Assembly (NCBI GenBank): GCA_020636935.1
Contig: JACJWW010000012.1
Span: forward strand, 1-61,305
Reading direction: 5' to 3'
Source: Nocardioidaceae bacterium
Lineage (GTDB): Bacteria; Actinomycetota; Actinomycetes; Propionibacteriales; Nocardioidaceae
DNA length: 61,305 bases
The stretch's first letter is position 1, and every line of letters starts with the position of its first letter. The translations under genes and the position numbers were made by a program. The notes below the pieces were generated by a model, which worked only from the letters and a program-made list of their open reading frames with translations, was not told where the DNA came from and did not search any database. This document shows, piece by piece, positions 34,188 through 44,000 of this stretch.

Positions 34188-34250
34188 TTCCATGGCTTTG
34201 AAAGAAGGTTGATCAGTGCCTGTTGGGTTCAGAGGGGCTATTGTTCTGTA

Positions 34251-34276
34251 TGCACCTTGTAAACCTTCAGGGTGCA
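34251..34276 (+). terminator. Possible weak terminator hairpin between sepF and wag31
   Basis: TGCACCTTG (34251-34259) pairs with CAGGGTGCA (34268-34276) over nine positions with one G-U wobble and an 8-base loop, followed by AAGTTTTGTC. It could end part of the division-cluster transcripts; TATAAG at 34300-34305 may then be the -10 of a separate wag31 promoter. Confidence 0.45.
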
Positions 34277-34322
34277 AAGTTTTGTCTAACTGTGTTGTCT
34301 ATAAGTGAGATTGGGTGAGGTC

Positions 34323-35090
34323 ATGCCGTTGACACCTGAGGACGTCAGCAATAAGCGCTTTACTCCGGTGCGGCTCCGCGAGGGCTACGACATGGGGGAA
34401 GTCGACCAATTTCTCGACGAGGTAGAGGCCGAGTTGGGTCGCCTCATCAAGGAGAATGACGAACTTCGCAGCAAGTTGCAGGCCGCCCAGAAGGGCGGGG
34501 TAGCCCCTGCAGTTCCTGTCCCCACACCTGAGCCCGTGCCCGAGGTGAAGAAGCCCGAGCCTGAGCCTGAGCCGGCTCCACCAGTGCCGGTTGCTGCCCC
34601 AGTAGCACCTCAGGAACTCAAGGTGACCACCGTTGGTGAGGCATCTGGCGCTGCCGCGCGACTCCTGGAGATTGCCACCAATAACGCCGACCAGATGGTC
34701 AATGAGGCCAAGGACGAGGCCGATCGGATCATCGGCGCGGCCCGTACCAAGGCTGAGCGACTGGAGAGCGAGACCAAGACCAAGACCGATCGACTCGAGT
34801 CCGATGCTCGCACTCGGGCCCAGATGCTTGACTCCGAGACCGAAGGCAAGCGCCGCGAGATGCTCGGGAGCCTGGAGAAGGAGAAGAGCCTGGTCACCGA
34901 TGAGATCGAGAAGCTTCGTGCCTTCGAACGCGAATACCGCAGCCGACTCAAGGGCTATTTCACCCAGCAGCTCGCTGCCCTTGATGGCAATGGCGGCGGT
35001 GAAGCAAGCGCTGATCTGACCACTACGCCTGGTCAGGCGGCTGCTCCGAAGCGGCTCAAGTCGATCTTGGGTGAAGAAGACAACAACTAG
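34323..35090 (+). CDS. wag31: Polar growth protein DivIVA/Wag31
   Basis: 255 residues. The conserved N-terminal DivIVA domain (MPLTPEDVSNKRFTPVRLR, GYDMGEVDQFLDEVEAEL) senses curved membrane and starts a coiled coil. A Pro/Glu-rich linker (about 65-100) separates it from a long second coiled coil rich in alternating Lys/Glu/Asp (about 110-215). It recruits the cell-wall elongation machinery at the poles. The ATG at 34323 fits the family start; a GTG at 34305 is also in frame. Confidence 0.95.
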   Translation: MPLTPEDVSNKRFTPVRLREGYDMGEVDQFLDEVEAELGRLIKENDELRSKLQAAQKGGVAPAVPVPTPEPVPEVKKPEPEPEPAPPVPVAAPVAPQELKVTTVGEASGAAARLLEIATNNADQMVNEAKDEADRIIGAARTKAERLESETKTKTDRLESDARTRAQMLDSETEGKRREMLGSLEKEKSLVTDEIEKLRAFEREYRSRLKGYFTQQLAALDGNGGGEASADLTTTPGQAAAPKRLKSILGEEDNN

Positions 35091-35098
35091 ACACAGCA

Positions 35099-35142
35099 TG
35101 ACTGTGGCGGGAAGGTGAATCTTCACCCTCCCGCCACAGTCA
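35099..35142. terminator. Strong bidirectional terminator between wag31 and ileS
   Basis: TGACTGTGGCGGG (35099-35111) and CCCGCCACAGTCA (35130-35142) are perfectly complementary over 13 bp; inside them GGTGAA and TTCACC (35114-35127) form a further 6-bp stem with a 2-base loop. There is no T-run on either side, the U-less type common in actinobacteria. It lies between two convergent genes and can serve both. Confidence 0.85.
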
Positions 35143-35212
35143 CGTTGCGACAGTTGCCTAGGCTCTCGATCTGCTGCGTAGACAGACGATTTCGGTCACG
35201 GGCTGGCGCCGA

Positions 35213-38200
35213 CTATTGAGCCGTCGCCTTCTTGATCGAGAACGACAAACCGGTCTCGTCGCTGATCCGCTCCATTTGCTGATCCGTGCGCTCAATCGAC
35301 GTGGCCAGGACCTCGGTGGCGATCAGGTCAAGATGCTCTTCGATGGCTGCGGCGGTCTCGGTTGACGCCTGCCAGGTCAGGGCAATGCGATCACTCACTT
35401 CCAGTCCGCTCGACTTACGGTGCTCCTGGATCATTCGAATGACTTCTCGAGCTGTGCCCGCTCGCCTCAGTGCGGGGGTGAGCTCCAGATCCAAGGCGAC
35501 GGTCTCGCCCTGTTCATTGACCACTGACCACCCCTCACGAGGGCGTTCAGCCAAGATCACCTCATCAGAGGTCACCTCTATGTCACGACCGTCCATGTGT
35601 ACGACGGCGCGGCCGGTCTTGAGTGCCCGTGCCAACTCGGCGGCATCGGCTTGGGCGATCGCGGCAGCAACTCTTGGAGTCTCCTTGGCGAATCTCTTGC
35701 CGAGGGCCCTGAAGTTGCCCTTAGCGGAGTAGTCGATCAGATCAGCTCCAGCGACAGAGAGTGGCTCGATCGAACCCACGTTGAGCTCCTCACAAACTTC
35801 TTGCTGTAGTTCAGGGCCCATCTGCTCATGAGCAGCGGTTGCCACCAAGGCTCGCTGCAGTGGCTGCCGAGTGCGGACTTTGGCTTCGGCTCGAGCAGCC
35901 CGCCCGAGCTCAACCACTCGCCTTGCCAAGCGAACCTGTTCGTCGAGGTCTTGGTCTTTGACGCTCGGATCGCTTTGCGGCCAAGGTGCCAAGTGCACAG
36001 ATTCTGCTGAATCCTGGGTTGCGAACATGTCCTGCCAGACCCGCTCAGTGATGAAGGGGACCATTGGAGCGAGCAGGAGCGTGGTGATCTTCAGGCATTC
36101 GTGCAGGGTTGCGAAGGCTTCTGCATCGCCCTCCCAGAAGCGCCGACGTGAGCGACGTACATACCAGTTGGACAAATCGTCGACATGTGCGGCGAGCAGC
36201 GCTCCTGCGCGCTGGGTGTCGAATGCCTCCATGGCTTCAGTGACCTGGTCGATCAATAGATGAGTCTTGGAAAGCGCCCACCGATCCAGGACGGGTCGTT
36301 GCGAGGAGGGGGAGGCGGTGTCCTGCTCTGGGGTCCAATCGCTGAGTCCGGCGTACAGGACTTGGAAGGCCACTGTGTTCCAGTAGGTCAAGAGCACCTT
36401 GCGCACGGTCTCCTGAATGGTCTGGTGGCCAACCCTTCGAGCCGACCAGGGTGACCCGCCGGCAGCCATGAACCACCGGACTGCATCGGCGCCGTGCTCA
36501 TCCATCAGGGGGATCGGCTCAAGGATATTGCCAAGATGCTTGCTCATCTTGCGTCCGTCCTCAGCCAGGATGTGCCCCAGGCAGAGCACATTTTGATAGG
36601 ACGACTGATCGAAGACCAACGTGCCCACTGCCATCAAGGTGTAGAACCACCCGCGGGTCTGGTCGATGGCTTCGCAAATGAAGTCTGCTGGATATGCGGA
36701 GTCCAGTTGGGCCTTGGAGTCTGATGCCCAGGGATAACCCCATTGCGCGAAGGGCATCGAACCAGAGTCAAACCAGGCGTCGATCACCTCCGGCACTCGA
36801 GTGGCCCTCTCGCCACAGGTGGGGCACTTGAAGGCGACCTCGTCCACGAATGGTCGGTGCGGATCGAGCGTCGACTGATCGGAGCCAGACAACTCACTGA
36901 GTTCGGCCAGGGAGCCAACGCAGGTCTGATGGCCCTGCGAACAGCGCCAAATCGGCAGGGGAGTGCCCCAATAGCGTGATCGCGACAAAGCCCAATCAAT
37001 GTTGTTCTCCAGCCAGTCACCATAGCGTCCGTGTTTGATGGTCTCTGGATACCAATTGGTGCCTTCATTGGCTCTGAGCAGCTCATCCTTGATCTGGGTG
37101 GTGCGGATATACCACGAGGGTTGGGCGTAGTACAGCAGTGCGGTGTGGCACCTCCAGCAGTGTGGATAAGTGTGCTCATACGCGAGATGTCTGAAGAGAA
37201 TGCCGCGCTCTTGGAGGTCGTCGACCAAGTCGGTGTTTGCGTGCCTGAAGAACTGCCCCCCGACCAAATCCAGACCGTCTTGAAAGTTTCCCTGCGGGGT
37301 AATCGGGTTGACCAACTCGACGCCATTGCGGCGACAAGATGCGAAGTCATCTTCGCCAAAGGCTGGGGCTTGGTGCACCAGTCCGGTGCCGTCCTCGGCA
37401 GTCACATAGCTCTCGGCCACAACGAAATGGGCTGCTCCTGGCCATTCCACCATGGTGAACGGACGTTGATAGTCCCAACCCACCATGTCTGAGCCAAGGA
37501 ATCGTGATTGCACCTGCCAACCCTCGCCCAGCACTTTGTCCATCAATACCTCAGCCACGATCAAGGTGTCTTCGCCATTGTGTGCACTGACGTAGGTGAG
37601 TTCAGGGTGTACCGCGACCAAGGCGTTGGAGGGCAGAGTCCATGGTGTGGTGGTCCAGATGAGCAAGTCAGCTTGCCCCATCAACGGGCCGGATGTTACT
37701 GGGAAACGTACGAACACCGATGGGTCGGTCACAGTCTCGTAGCCCTGGGCCAACTCGTGGTCGGACAGGCCCGTGCCGCAACGGGGACAGTATGGCGCCA
37801 CTCGATAGTCCTCGACCAACAAGCCCTTGCTGTGGATTTCCTTGAGTGCCCACCACACCGACTCGATGTAGGACGAGTCCATGGTTACGTACGGCGCACG
37901 CATGTCGAGCCAGCAACCCATGCGCTCTGTCATGTCCTCCCACAGATCAACATGTCGTTGCACGGACTCACGGCATTTGGCGTTGAACTCAGCGATTCCG
38001 TAAGCCTCGATGTCGGCCTTGCCGGAGAAACCAAGTTCCTTCTCGACTGCCAACTCGACGGGTAGCCCATGACAGTCCCAACCGCCCTTGCGGTTCACTT
38101 GGTATCCCTGCATGGTCTTGAATCTCGGGAAGATGTCCTTGAAGGTGCGAGACTCCACGTGATGAGTGCCAGGCCGCCCGTTGGCAGTCGGAGGGCCCTC

Positions 38201-38338
38201 GTAGAAGGTCCAGGTCGAAGCACCCTGATTGCGCTCGAGTGAGCGGTTGAAAATGTCGTTTTCGCGCCAGAACTCGAGAACTCCGTGCTCGAGGTCAGGT
38301 AAGTCAATCTGTGGCGGAACTGGGCGGTAGTTGCTCAC
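35213..38338 (-). CDS. ileS: Isoleucyl-tRNA synthetase (eukaryote-like type 2)
   Basis: 1041 residues, class I synthetase. The HIGH motif is GTHHVESR (about 57-64), the form of type 2 IleRS, and KMSKS is KMSKH (in EDGRKMSKHLGN). An editing domain lies between, and a long C-terminal part covers about 650-1041. Type 2 enzymes are typical of actinobacteria and tend to resist mupirocin. The GTG at 38338 (VSNYRPVP) is chosen, since AGAAGGAA lies just upstream; the frame continues into the T-box and those residues are not real. Confidence 0.96.
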   Translation of the reverse strand: MSNYRPVPPQIDLPDLEHGVLEFWRENDIFNRSLERNQGASTWTFYEGPPTANGRPGTHHVESRTFKDIFPRFKTMQGYQVNRKGGWDCHGLPVELAVEKELGFSGKADIEAYGIAEFNAKCRESVQRHVDLWEDMTERMGCWLDMRAPYVTMDSSYIESVWWALKEIHSKGLLVEDYRVAPYCPRCGTGLSDHELAQGYETVTDPSVFVRFPVTSGPLMGQADLLIWTTTPWTLPSNALVAVHPELTYVSAHNGEDTLIVAEVLMDKVLGEGWQVQSRFLGSDMVGWDYQRPFTMVEWPGAAHFVVAESYVTAEDGTGLVHQAPAFGEDDFASCRRNGVELVNPITPQGNFQDGLDLVGGQFFRHANTDLVDDLQERGILFRHLAYEHTYPHCWRCHTALLYYAQPSWYIRTTQIKDELLRANEGTNWYPETIKHGRYGDWLENNIDWALSRSRYWGTPLPIWRCSQGHQTCVGSLAELSELSGSDQSTLDPHRPFVDEVAFKCPTCGERATRVPEVIDAWFDSGSMPFAQWGYPWASDSKAQLDSAYPADFICEAIDQTRGWFYTLMAVGTLVFDQSSYQNVLCLGHILAEDGRKMSKHLGNILEPIPLMDEHGADAVRWFMAAGGSPWSARRVGHQTIQETVRKVLLTYWNTVAFQVLYAGLSDWTPEQDTASPSSQRPVLDRWALSKTHLLIDQVTEAMEAFDTQRAGALLAAHVDDLSNWYVRRSRRRFWEGDAEAFATLHECLKITTLLLAPMVPFITERVWQDMFATQDSAESVHLAPWPQSDPSVKDQDLDEQVRLARRVVELGRAARAEAKVRTRQPLQRALVATAAHEQMGPELQQEVCEELNVGSIEPLSVAGADLIDYSAKGNFRALGKRFAKETPRVAAAIAQADAAELARALKTGRAVVHMDGRDIEVTSDEVILAERPREGWSVVNEQGETVALDLELTPALRRAGTAREVIRMIQEHRKSSGLEVSDRIALTWQASTETAAAIEEHLDLIATEVLATSIERTDQQMERISDETGLSFSIKKATAQ

Positions 38339-38344
38339 GGTATT

Positions 38345-38600
38345 CCTTCTGGGTCTGCTGCAAGGTTGCCAGTGAAGGGACGAGCGTGAGTGCCCGCGGT
38401 ACCACCCCTCTTGGTCGAGACCTATTTGCAGCCCCAGCCCACTCATGGGTTGTCCGCGGCTGGGTCTACTTGGCCTAAAGGGCCGTTCTTCCAGCAGCTA
38501 AGGGCTGATCTTGGCTCCAAGCCGTGCCATCGGGCTCACACCATCCCCGACTCGCTCATGGCCGTGCAAGGAGTTACTTGGCCCCTCCAACGCCGTGCGG
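38345..38600 (-). promoter_or_regulatory. ileS T-box riboswitch (translational type)
   Basis: On the minus strand the T-box core GGGGTGGTACCGCGGG lies at 38408-38393; its TGGT would pair with the NCCA end of tRNA-Ile (A73). Farther upstream a stem I region holds GAGCGAG, GGGATGGTGTGAG and a candidate specifier ATC followed by A (38509-38506), the isoleucine codon. Downstream CCTTCACTGG (38378-38369) can pair with CCAGAAGG (38352-38345), hiding the ileS ribosome-binding site. Uncharged tRNA-Ile would free that site. No terminator U-run is present, so control is translational. Confidence 0.92.
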
Positions 38601-38632
38601 ACTTGCCTGATTGTGCCAGATGAGAGGCAAGT
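38601..38632. repeat. 8-bp inverted repeat upstream of the T-box
   Basis: ACTTGCCT (38601-38608) and AGGCAAGT (38625-38632) are perfect inverted copies 16 bases apart in the divergent promoter region of ileS and the DksA-like gene. It may be an operator or an extra 5' hairpin of the ileS leader; the start site is not known. Confidence 0.5.
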
Positions 38633-38645
38633 GCGGGATGGCGAG

Positions 38646-38674
38646 TTGATCGTGAGCAATCTGACACATATCCT
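38646..38674 (+). promoter_or_regulatory. Putative promoter of the DksA-like gene
   Basis: TTGATC (38646-38651) and TATCCT (38669-38674) are separated by 17 bases, a good match to housekeeping sigma promoters. Transcription would start near 38681, giving a 76-base leader before the ATG at 38757. The next 80 bases show no gene. Confidence 0.6.
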
Positions 38675-38756
38675 CGGGCATCGTCCTTGGGCGCCGTCAG
38701 CCGATCCAGTGGTTGGATTTACCGGGCGCCCGGGCCAATCGGATTGAGGAATACAC

Positions 38757-39416
38757 ATGGCAGCAACGAAGAAGGCCTCCCTGATGAGTCGGGCGAGCGC
38801 GGCTGCGCGCAAGGCTGTTGGTCGCAAGCCGTCAACTGAGGAGACAGCTCCGGCGAAGAAGGCTGCTCCGGCTGCAAAGAAGTCCGCTCCGGCGAAGAAG
38901 GCTGCTCCGGCGAAGAAGGCTGCTCCGGCTGCGAAGAAGGCCGCTCCCGCGAAGAAGACCGCTCCGGCGAAGAAGACCGCTCCGGCGAAGAAGACCGCTC
39001 CGGCTGCGAAGAAGGCCGCTCCGGCGAAACTCGTAGTACTCGAACAAGAAGATCCCTGGTCAAAGCAAGAACTAGCCGAAGTGCGCTCCGTGCTCAACGA
39101 CGACATCACGCGACTGACCGCAGAATTGCATGAAGTCGAGGATGATCTTGAAGAGATGATCCAGTCTGGAGCAGACGGTGCCGGCAATGACCAAGCCGAC
39201 ATCGGCTCGGCTTCTTTTGAGCGGGACCAAGAAATGGTGATCGTCAACAATGCTCGCGACATGCTGCTGCAATCGCAGCATGCGCTCGCGCGCATCCTGT
39301 CTGGAACCTACGGAATTTGCGAGGAATGCGGCAACCCGATCGGTAAGGCCAGATTGATGGCCTTCCCTAGAGCGACACTGTGCATGCCTTGCAAGCAACG
39401 TGAGGAACGTCGCTGA
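38757..39416 (+). CDS. TraR/DksA-type zinc-finger protein with Lys/Ala/Pro-rich tail
   Basis: 219 residues in three parts: a basic start, a repetitive Ala-Pro-Lys-Lys stretch (about 29-95, multiple copies of AAPAKK or TAPAKK) like a histone H1 tail, and a DksA/TraR-like domain with an acidic coiled coil and a C4 zinc finger (CEECG and CMPC, 17 residues apart). DksA-like proteins enter the RNA polymerase secondary channel, but the actinobacterial versions are little studied. The tail could bind nucleic acid. GAGGA lies 7 bases before the ATG. It is divergent from ileS and heads the lspA-rluD group. Confidence 0.85.
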   Translation: MAATKKASLMSRASAAARKAVGRKPSTEETAPAKKAAPAAKKSAPAKKAAPAKKAAPAAKKAAPAKKTAPAKKTAPAKKTAPAAKKAAPAKLVVLEQEDPWSKQELAEVRSVLNDDITRLTAELHEVEDDLEEMIQSGADGAGNDQADIGSASFERDQEMVIVNNARDMLLQSQHALARILSGTYGICEECGNPIGKARLMAFPRATLCMPCKQREERR

Positions 39417-39442
39417 AGGAAACGCATGATTCGAGTCATCCG

Positions 39443-39955
39443 ATGAAGGTGCAACCGGAGCGGATGAGGTGGTCCATGATCCTCGCGGGCTTCCTGATTG
39501 CCGGATTGGGCGTCTTCCTCGACGCGGTCACCAAGCGATGGGCATTGACTGCCTTGGAAGACGGCCGGGTGGTACCTGTCTGGGGAGAGTTCTTGCAACT
39601 CGTGCTGACTCACAATCCTGGTGCTGCGTTTTCCACGGGAGGCAAATTCACCCCCCTGATTTCAGCATTCGCCATTTTGGCAGCCATCGGGGTCTGTGTC
39701 GCAATCTTCAAATCCAGGAGTTGGCTCTGGTCATGGGTGTTGGGTTTGCTACTCGCGGGCATTCTGGGCAACTTGCGTGACCGGCTCTTCGAGCCGCCAG
39801 GCCCAATGCGAGGCCATGTCATCGACTTCATCATGTTGCCGAATTGGCCGATATTCAATGTCGCCGACATCATGATCAATGTGGCAGGTGTTGCGGCAGT
39901 CATCTTGGTATTCCGTGGTGTCCCACTCACCAGTTCGGTCAAGTCCACCCCATGA
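39443..39955 (+). CDS. lspA: Lipoprotein signal peptidase (signal peptidase II)
   Basis: 170 residues with four membrane helices. The aspartyl-protease motifs are ILGNLRDRLF and NWPIFNVADIMI, whose two Asp residues form the active site; THNPGAAFS is the conserved first loop. It cleaves the signal peptide of lipidated prolipoproteins such as the lipoprotein encoded at 51 kb. It follows the DksA-like gene by 26 bases and overlaps rluD by four. Confidence 0.95.
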   Translation: MKVQPERMRWSMILAGFLIAGLGVFLDAVTKRWALTALEDGRVVPVWGEFLQLVLTHNPGAAFSTGGKFTPLISAFAILAAIGVCVAIFKSRSWLWSWVLGLLLAGILGNLRDRLFEPPGPMRGHVIDFIMLPNWPIFNVADIMINVAGVAAVILVFRGVPLTSSVKSTP

Positions 39956-40893
39956 CCCAGGCAGATCACCGCACCCTCTTGGTGCCAGATGGCCTAGCAG
40001 GTGAACGTGTTGACGTAGGCCTGGCCAGGCTTTTTGGATTCTCCAGGACCAAAGCCGCCGACCTTGTTGCCCAGGGGCATGTGCTGGTGGCTGGAGAGCA
40101 AGCCATGAAGTCAGACCGATTGGAGCCTGGCGCCTTGCTCGAGGTCTCAATCCCAGAACAGGTCGACTTGCTGACAGTGCGCCCTGAGTTGGTCGAGGAG
40201 ATTGCAGTCATCCATGAAGACACTGACATCATCGTGATTGACAAGCCGGTCGGTGTGGCAGTGCATCCGTCGATGGGATGGACCGGGCCGACCGTTGTCG
40301 GGCACCTACGGGCCGCCGGCGTGCGGATCAGCACAAGTGGTGCCCCCGAGCGCCGGGGCATCGTGCAGCGCCTTGATGTCGGCACCTCCGGCGTGATGGT
40401 GATTGCCAAAAGCGAGTTGGCCTATTCGCGCCTGAAGAATGCCTTCAGGCGTCGTGCGATCGACAAGGTCTACCATGCGTTGGTGCAGGGGCATCCCGAC
40501 CCGCTCGCAGGCACAATCGATGCCCCGATCGGTCGACATGTGAAGTCGGATTGGAAGTTCGCGGTCAAGGATGACGGCAAGCCATCAATCACTCATTATG
40601 AGACCCTCGAAGCGCATCGGTTTGCAAGTCTGCTGGAGATTCGCCTCGAGACCGGGCGGACCCATCAAATCAGAGTGCACATGGCGGCCCTGAAACATCC
40701 TTGTGTGGGGGACCTGACCTATGGGGCCGACCCGACATTGGCTGCTCGGGTCGGCTTGGAGCGGCAGTGGCTGCACGCGGTACGCCTAGGTTTTGAGCAC
40801 CCGACTCAGGGTGATTATGTGGAGTTCGAGTCGGACTATCCAGCTGATTTGGCTGCTGCTTTGGACGCCATTCGAACTGCAGACCACACTTGA
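39952..40893 (+). CDS. rluD: RluD-family 23S rRNA pseudouridine synthase
   Basis: 313 residues. An S4 RNA-binding domain (about 16-75, DVGLARLFGFSRTKAADLV) precedes the RluA-type catalytic domain with IVIDKPVGVAVHP, the catalytic Asp142 in QRLDVGTSGVMV and RLETGRTHQIRVHMA. The neighbourhood (lspA-rluD) is conserved in many bacteria. ATG overlaps the lspA stop (ATGA); the longer frame upstream lies over lspA. The 180 bases that follow hold a small GGGGA/TCCCC hairpin (40955-40967) and no gene. Confidence 0.93.
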   Translation: MTQADHRTLLVPDGLAGERVDVGLARLFGFSRTKAADLVAQGHVLVAGEQAMKSDRLEPGALLEVSIPEQVDLLTVRPELVEEIAVIHEDTDIIVIDKPVGVAVHPSMGWTGPTVVGHLRAAGVRISTSGAPERRGIVQRLDVGTSGVMVIAKSELAYSRLKNAFRRRAIDKVYHALVQGHPDPLAGTIDAPIGRHVKSDWKFAVKDDGKPSITHYETLEAHRFASLLEIRLETGRTHQIRVHMAALKHPCVGDLTYGADPTLAARVGLERQWLHAVRLGFEHPTQGDYVEFESDYPADLAAALDAIRTADHT

Positions 40894-41073
40894 GTTCAGC
40901 CCCGCCTGTTTGAGCCGTGTCTTCGTCTTGGACCGCGAAGGGGTGACGTAGGCTGGGGATCTTCCCCCGCCCACGACTGGTGTTTCGACTTCTGGGACGA
41001 TCGGCTCCGTCGGCGATGACCACTTCAATGGTTCAGTTGGGCGCTATCAGGATTTGGAGGTGCGCAGGCACAA

Positions 41074-44000
41074 ATGGCAAGCGGGCAGAAGGACGATTTC
41101 GTTCATCTCCATGTGCACACGGAGTACTCCATGCTGGACGGCGCAGCCCGCCTGGGGGAGATGTTTGATCGCACTGCCGAGTTGGGTATGAGCGCCATTG
41201 CCATGACCGATCACGGCAATGTTTTTGGTGCCTATGACTTCTGGTCCAAGGCAAAATCCAAAGGGATCAAGCCAATCATTGGTATGGAGGCATATTTCAC
41301 ACCCAACACTCCACGTGGCGAGCGCAAGAAGGTTCGTTGGAACGACGGTGGCCAAGACGATGTGTCAGGAGCCGGTGCCTACACCCACATGACTCTCTTG
41401 GCCGAGACCACCACCGGCATGCACAACTTGTTCAGGTTGTCTTCGCGAGCATCGATTGAGGGATATTTCTACAATCCACGCGCCGACCGCGAGTTGCTGG
41501 AGGAGTGCGCCGAAGGCCTCATCGCGACCACGGGCTGCCCCTCTGGTGAAGTGCAGACCTGGCTCAGGATCGGTGACTACGAGAAGGCCCGACAGTCCGC
41601 GGGTGATTTCCAAGACATCTTGGGCAAGGACAACTACTTCCTTGAGCTCATGGACCACGGGCTCTCGATCGAGAACCGCGTGCGTGAGGGGCTGCTGAAG
41701 CTGAGCAAAGACCTTGCGATCCCACCCGTTGCCACCAACGACTCCCATTACGTGCACCAGAAGGACGCGACCGCTCACGAGCATCTGCTCTGCGTCTCAT
41801 CAGGCAGCGTGATGTCAGATGAAAAGCGCTTCCGCTTTGACGGGGATGGCTATTACATCAAGTCAGCAAGTGAGATGCGGGCCCTCTGGGCTGATCGACA
41901 TGGGTTGCCGCAGGCGTGTGACAACACCTTGTTGATCGCTGAGCGGTGTGATGTTGAGTTCAATGAGTCCGCCAACTACATGCCGAAATTCCCATGTCCT
42001 GAAGGGGAGAACGAAGACTCCTGGTTCATCAAGGAGGTGGAGAGAGGGCTCCACATTCGCTATCCGCAAGGTATCCCTGACAAGGTAAGGGCTCAAGCCA
42101 ACTTCGAGATCGGCGTGATCACCGAGATGGGTTTCCCCGGCTATTTCCTGGTGGTGGCTGATTTCATCAACTGGGCAAAGGACAACGGCATCAGGGTTGG
42201 CCCGGGCCGTGGGTCAGGAGCCGGCTCCATGTGTGCCTATGCCATGCGGATCACTGACCTGGATCCACTGGAGCATGGCCTGATCTTTGAGCGATTCCTG
42301 AACCCAGATCGGGTCTCGATGCCCGACTTCGACATCGACTTTGATGAGCGTCGGCGTGGTGAAGTGATCAAGTACGTGACCGACAAGTACGGCGAGGATC
42401 GGGTCTCGATGATCGTCACCTACGGCACCATCAAGGCAAAGCAAGCAGTCAAGGATGCGAGCCGGATCTTGGGCTTCCCATTTTCGGTGGGAGACAAGAT
42501 CACCAAGGAAATGCCCGAGCCGGTGATGGGCAAGGATGTCCCCCTGAAGGATCTGTTTGACTCGGGGCACGATCGGTACAGCGAGGGCACGAGTTTCCGT
42601 TCACTTTATGACGATGATGCTGATGTCAAGACCGTCGTTGACACCGCGATTGGTATTGAGGGCCTCAAGAGACAGTGGGGCGTCCACGCCGCCGGTGTGA
42701 TCATGTCTAGCGAGCCACTTGTTGACGTGATCCCGGTGATGAAAAGGCCTGCAGATGGGGCAATCATCACGCAATTCGACTATCCGAGTTGCGAGAAGCT
42801 GGGCCTGATCAAGATGGACTTCTTGGGCTTGCGCAATCTGACCGTCCTGGATGATGCCTTGATCAATATCAGGCTCAATCGTGGCGACGAAGTCGTGCTT
42901 GAAGATCTCGAATTGACCGATCCGGCGACCTTCGCACTCCTACAAAGTGGCGAGACCCTAGGGGTCTTTCAGCTGGACGGTGGTCCGATGCGGGCTCTGC
43001 TACGGTCGATGCAACCAGACAATTTCGAGGACATCTCAGCGGTCGGCGCGCTTTATCGCCCAGGGCCAATGGGTGCTGACTCACACAACAAATATGCGCG
43101 CCGCAAGACTAAACGAGAGCCTGTTGAGGCAATCCACCCTGAGCTCGCCGAGGCCCTTGAAGACATTCTGGGCGAGACCTTTGGTCTGATCGTCTACCAA
43201 GAGCAAGTCATGGCCATCGCCCAGAAGTTGGCTGGCTATACCCTCGGTGAGGCCGACATCTTGCGCAGAGCGATGGGCAAGAAGAAGAAGGCAGAGCTCG
43301 ACAAGCAGTTCAGCACCTTCTCCACGGGCATGGTGGATCGCGGATATTCCATGGATGCGGTCAACACTCTCTGGGAAATTCTCGTCCCCTTTGCCGACTA
43401 TGCCTTCAACAAGGCCCACTCGGCGGCCTATGGTCTGGTCTCCTATTGGACCGCATATCTCAAGGCCAACTATCCAGCCGAATACATGGCGGCATTGTTG
43501 ACTTCGGTCAAGGACAACAAAGACAAAATGGCGGTCTATCTCAACGAATGCCGCCGGATGAAGATCCGGGTGCTGCCTCCGGATGTCAATGAGTCCGAGG
43601 GCGAGTTCACCCCGGTCGGGGATGACATCAGGTTTGGTCTCAACGCGATCCGCAATGTTGGCGCCAACGTGGTAGCTCAGATCGTGGCAGCCAGGGCTGA
43701 CGAGGGCCGCTTCATCGATTTCGGGGACTTCATGGCCAAAGTCCCGGCCCAAGTGTGCAATCGTCGGGTGATCGACTCCTTGGTCAAGGCAGGTGCCTTC
43801 GATGGCCTGGCTCACAAGCGCCGAGCCTTGTCAGTGATCCACGAGTCTGCTGTGGATCAATTCGTCGACCTCAAACGTAATGCCGCGATCGGCCAGGATT
43901 CGCTCTTCGGTGGACTTGATGATGACTCTGGCTTCGGTGTGAAGATAGTGATCCCGGAAATGGCCGAGTGGGACAAGCAAGTCATGCTCGCCCACGAACG

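Noticed and set aside
38840..39030. Short direct repeats resembling a CRISPR array
   Set aside because: They are in-frame Ala-Pro-Lys-Lys codons of the DksA-like gene, with no unique spacers.
40894..41073. Possible tRNA or small RNA between rluD and dnaE
   Set aside because: Only a short GGGGA/TCCCC hairpin is visible; no cloverleaf or conserved T-loop.
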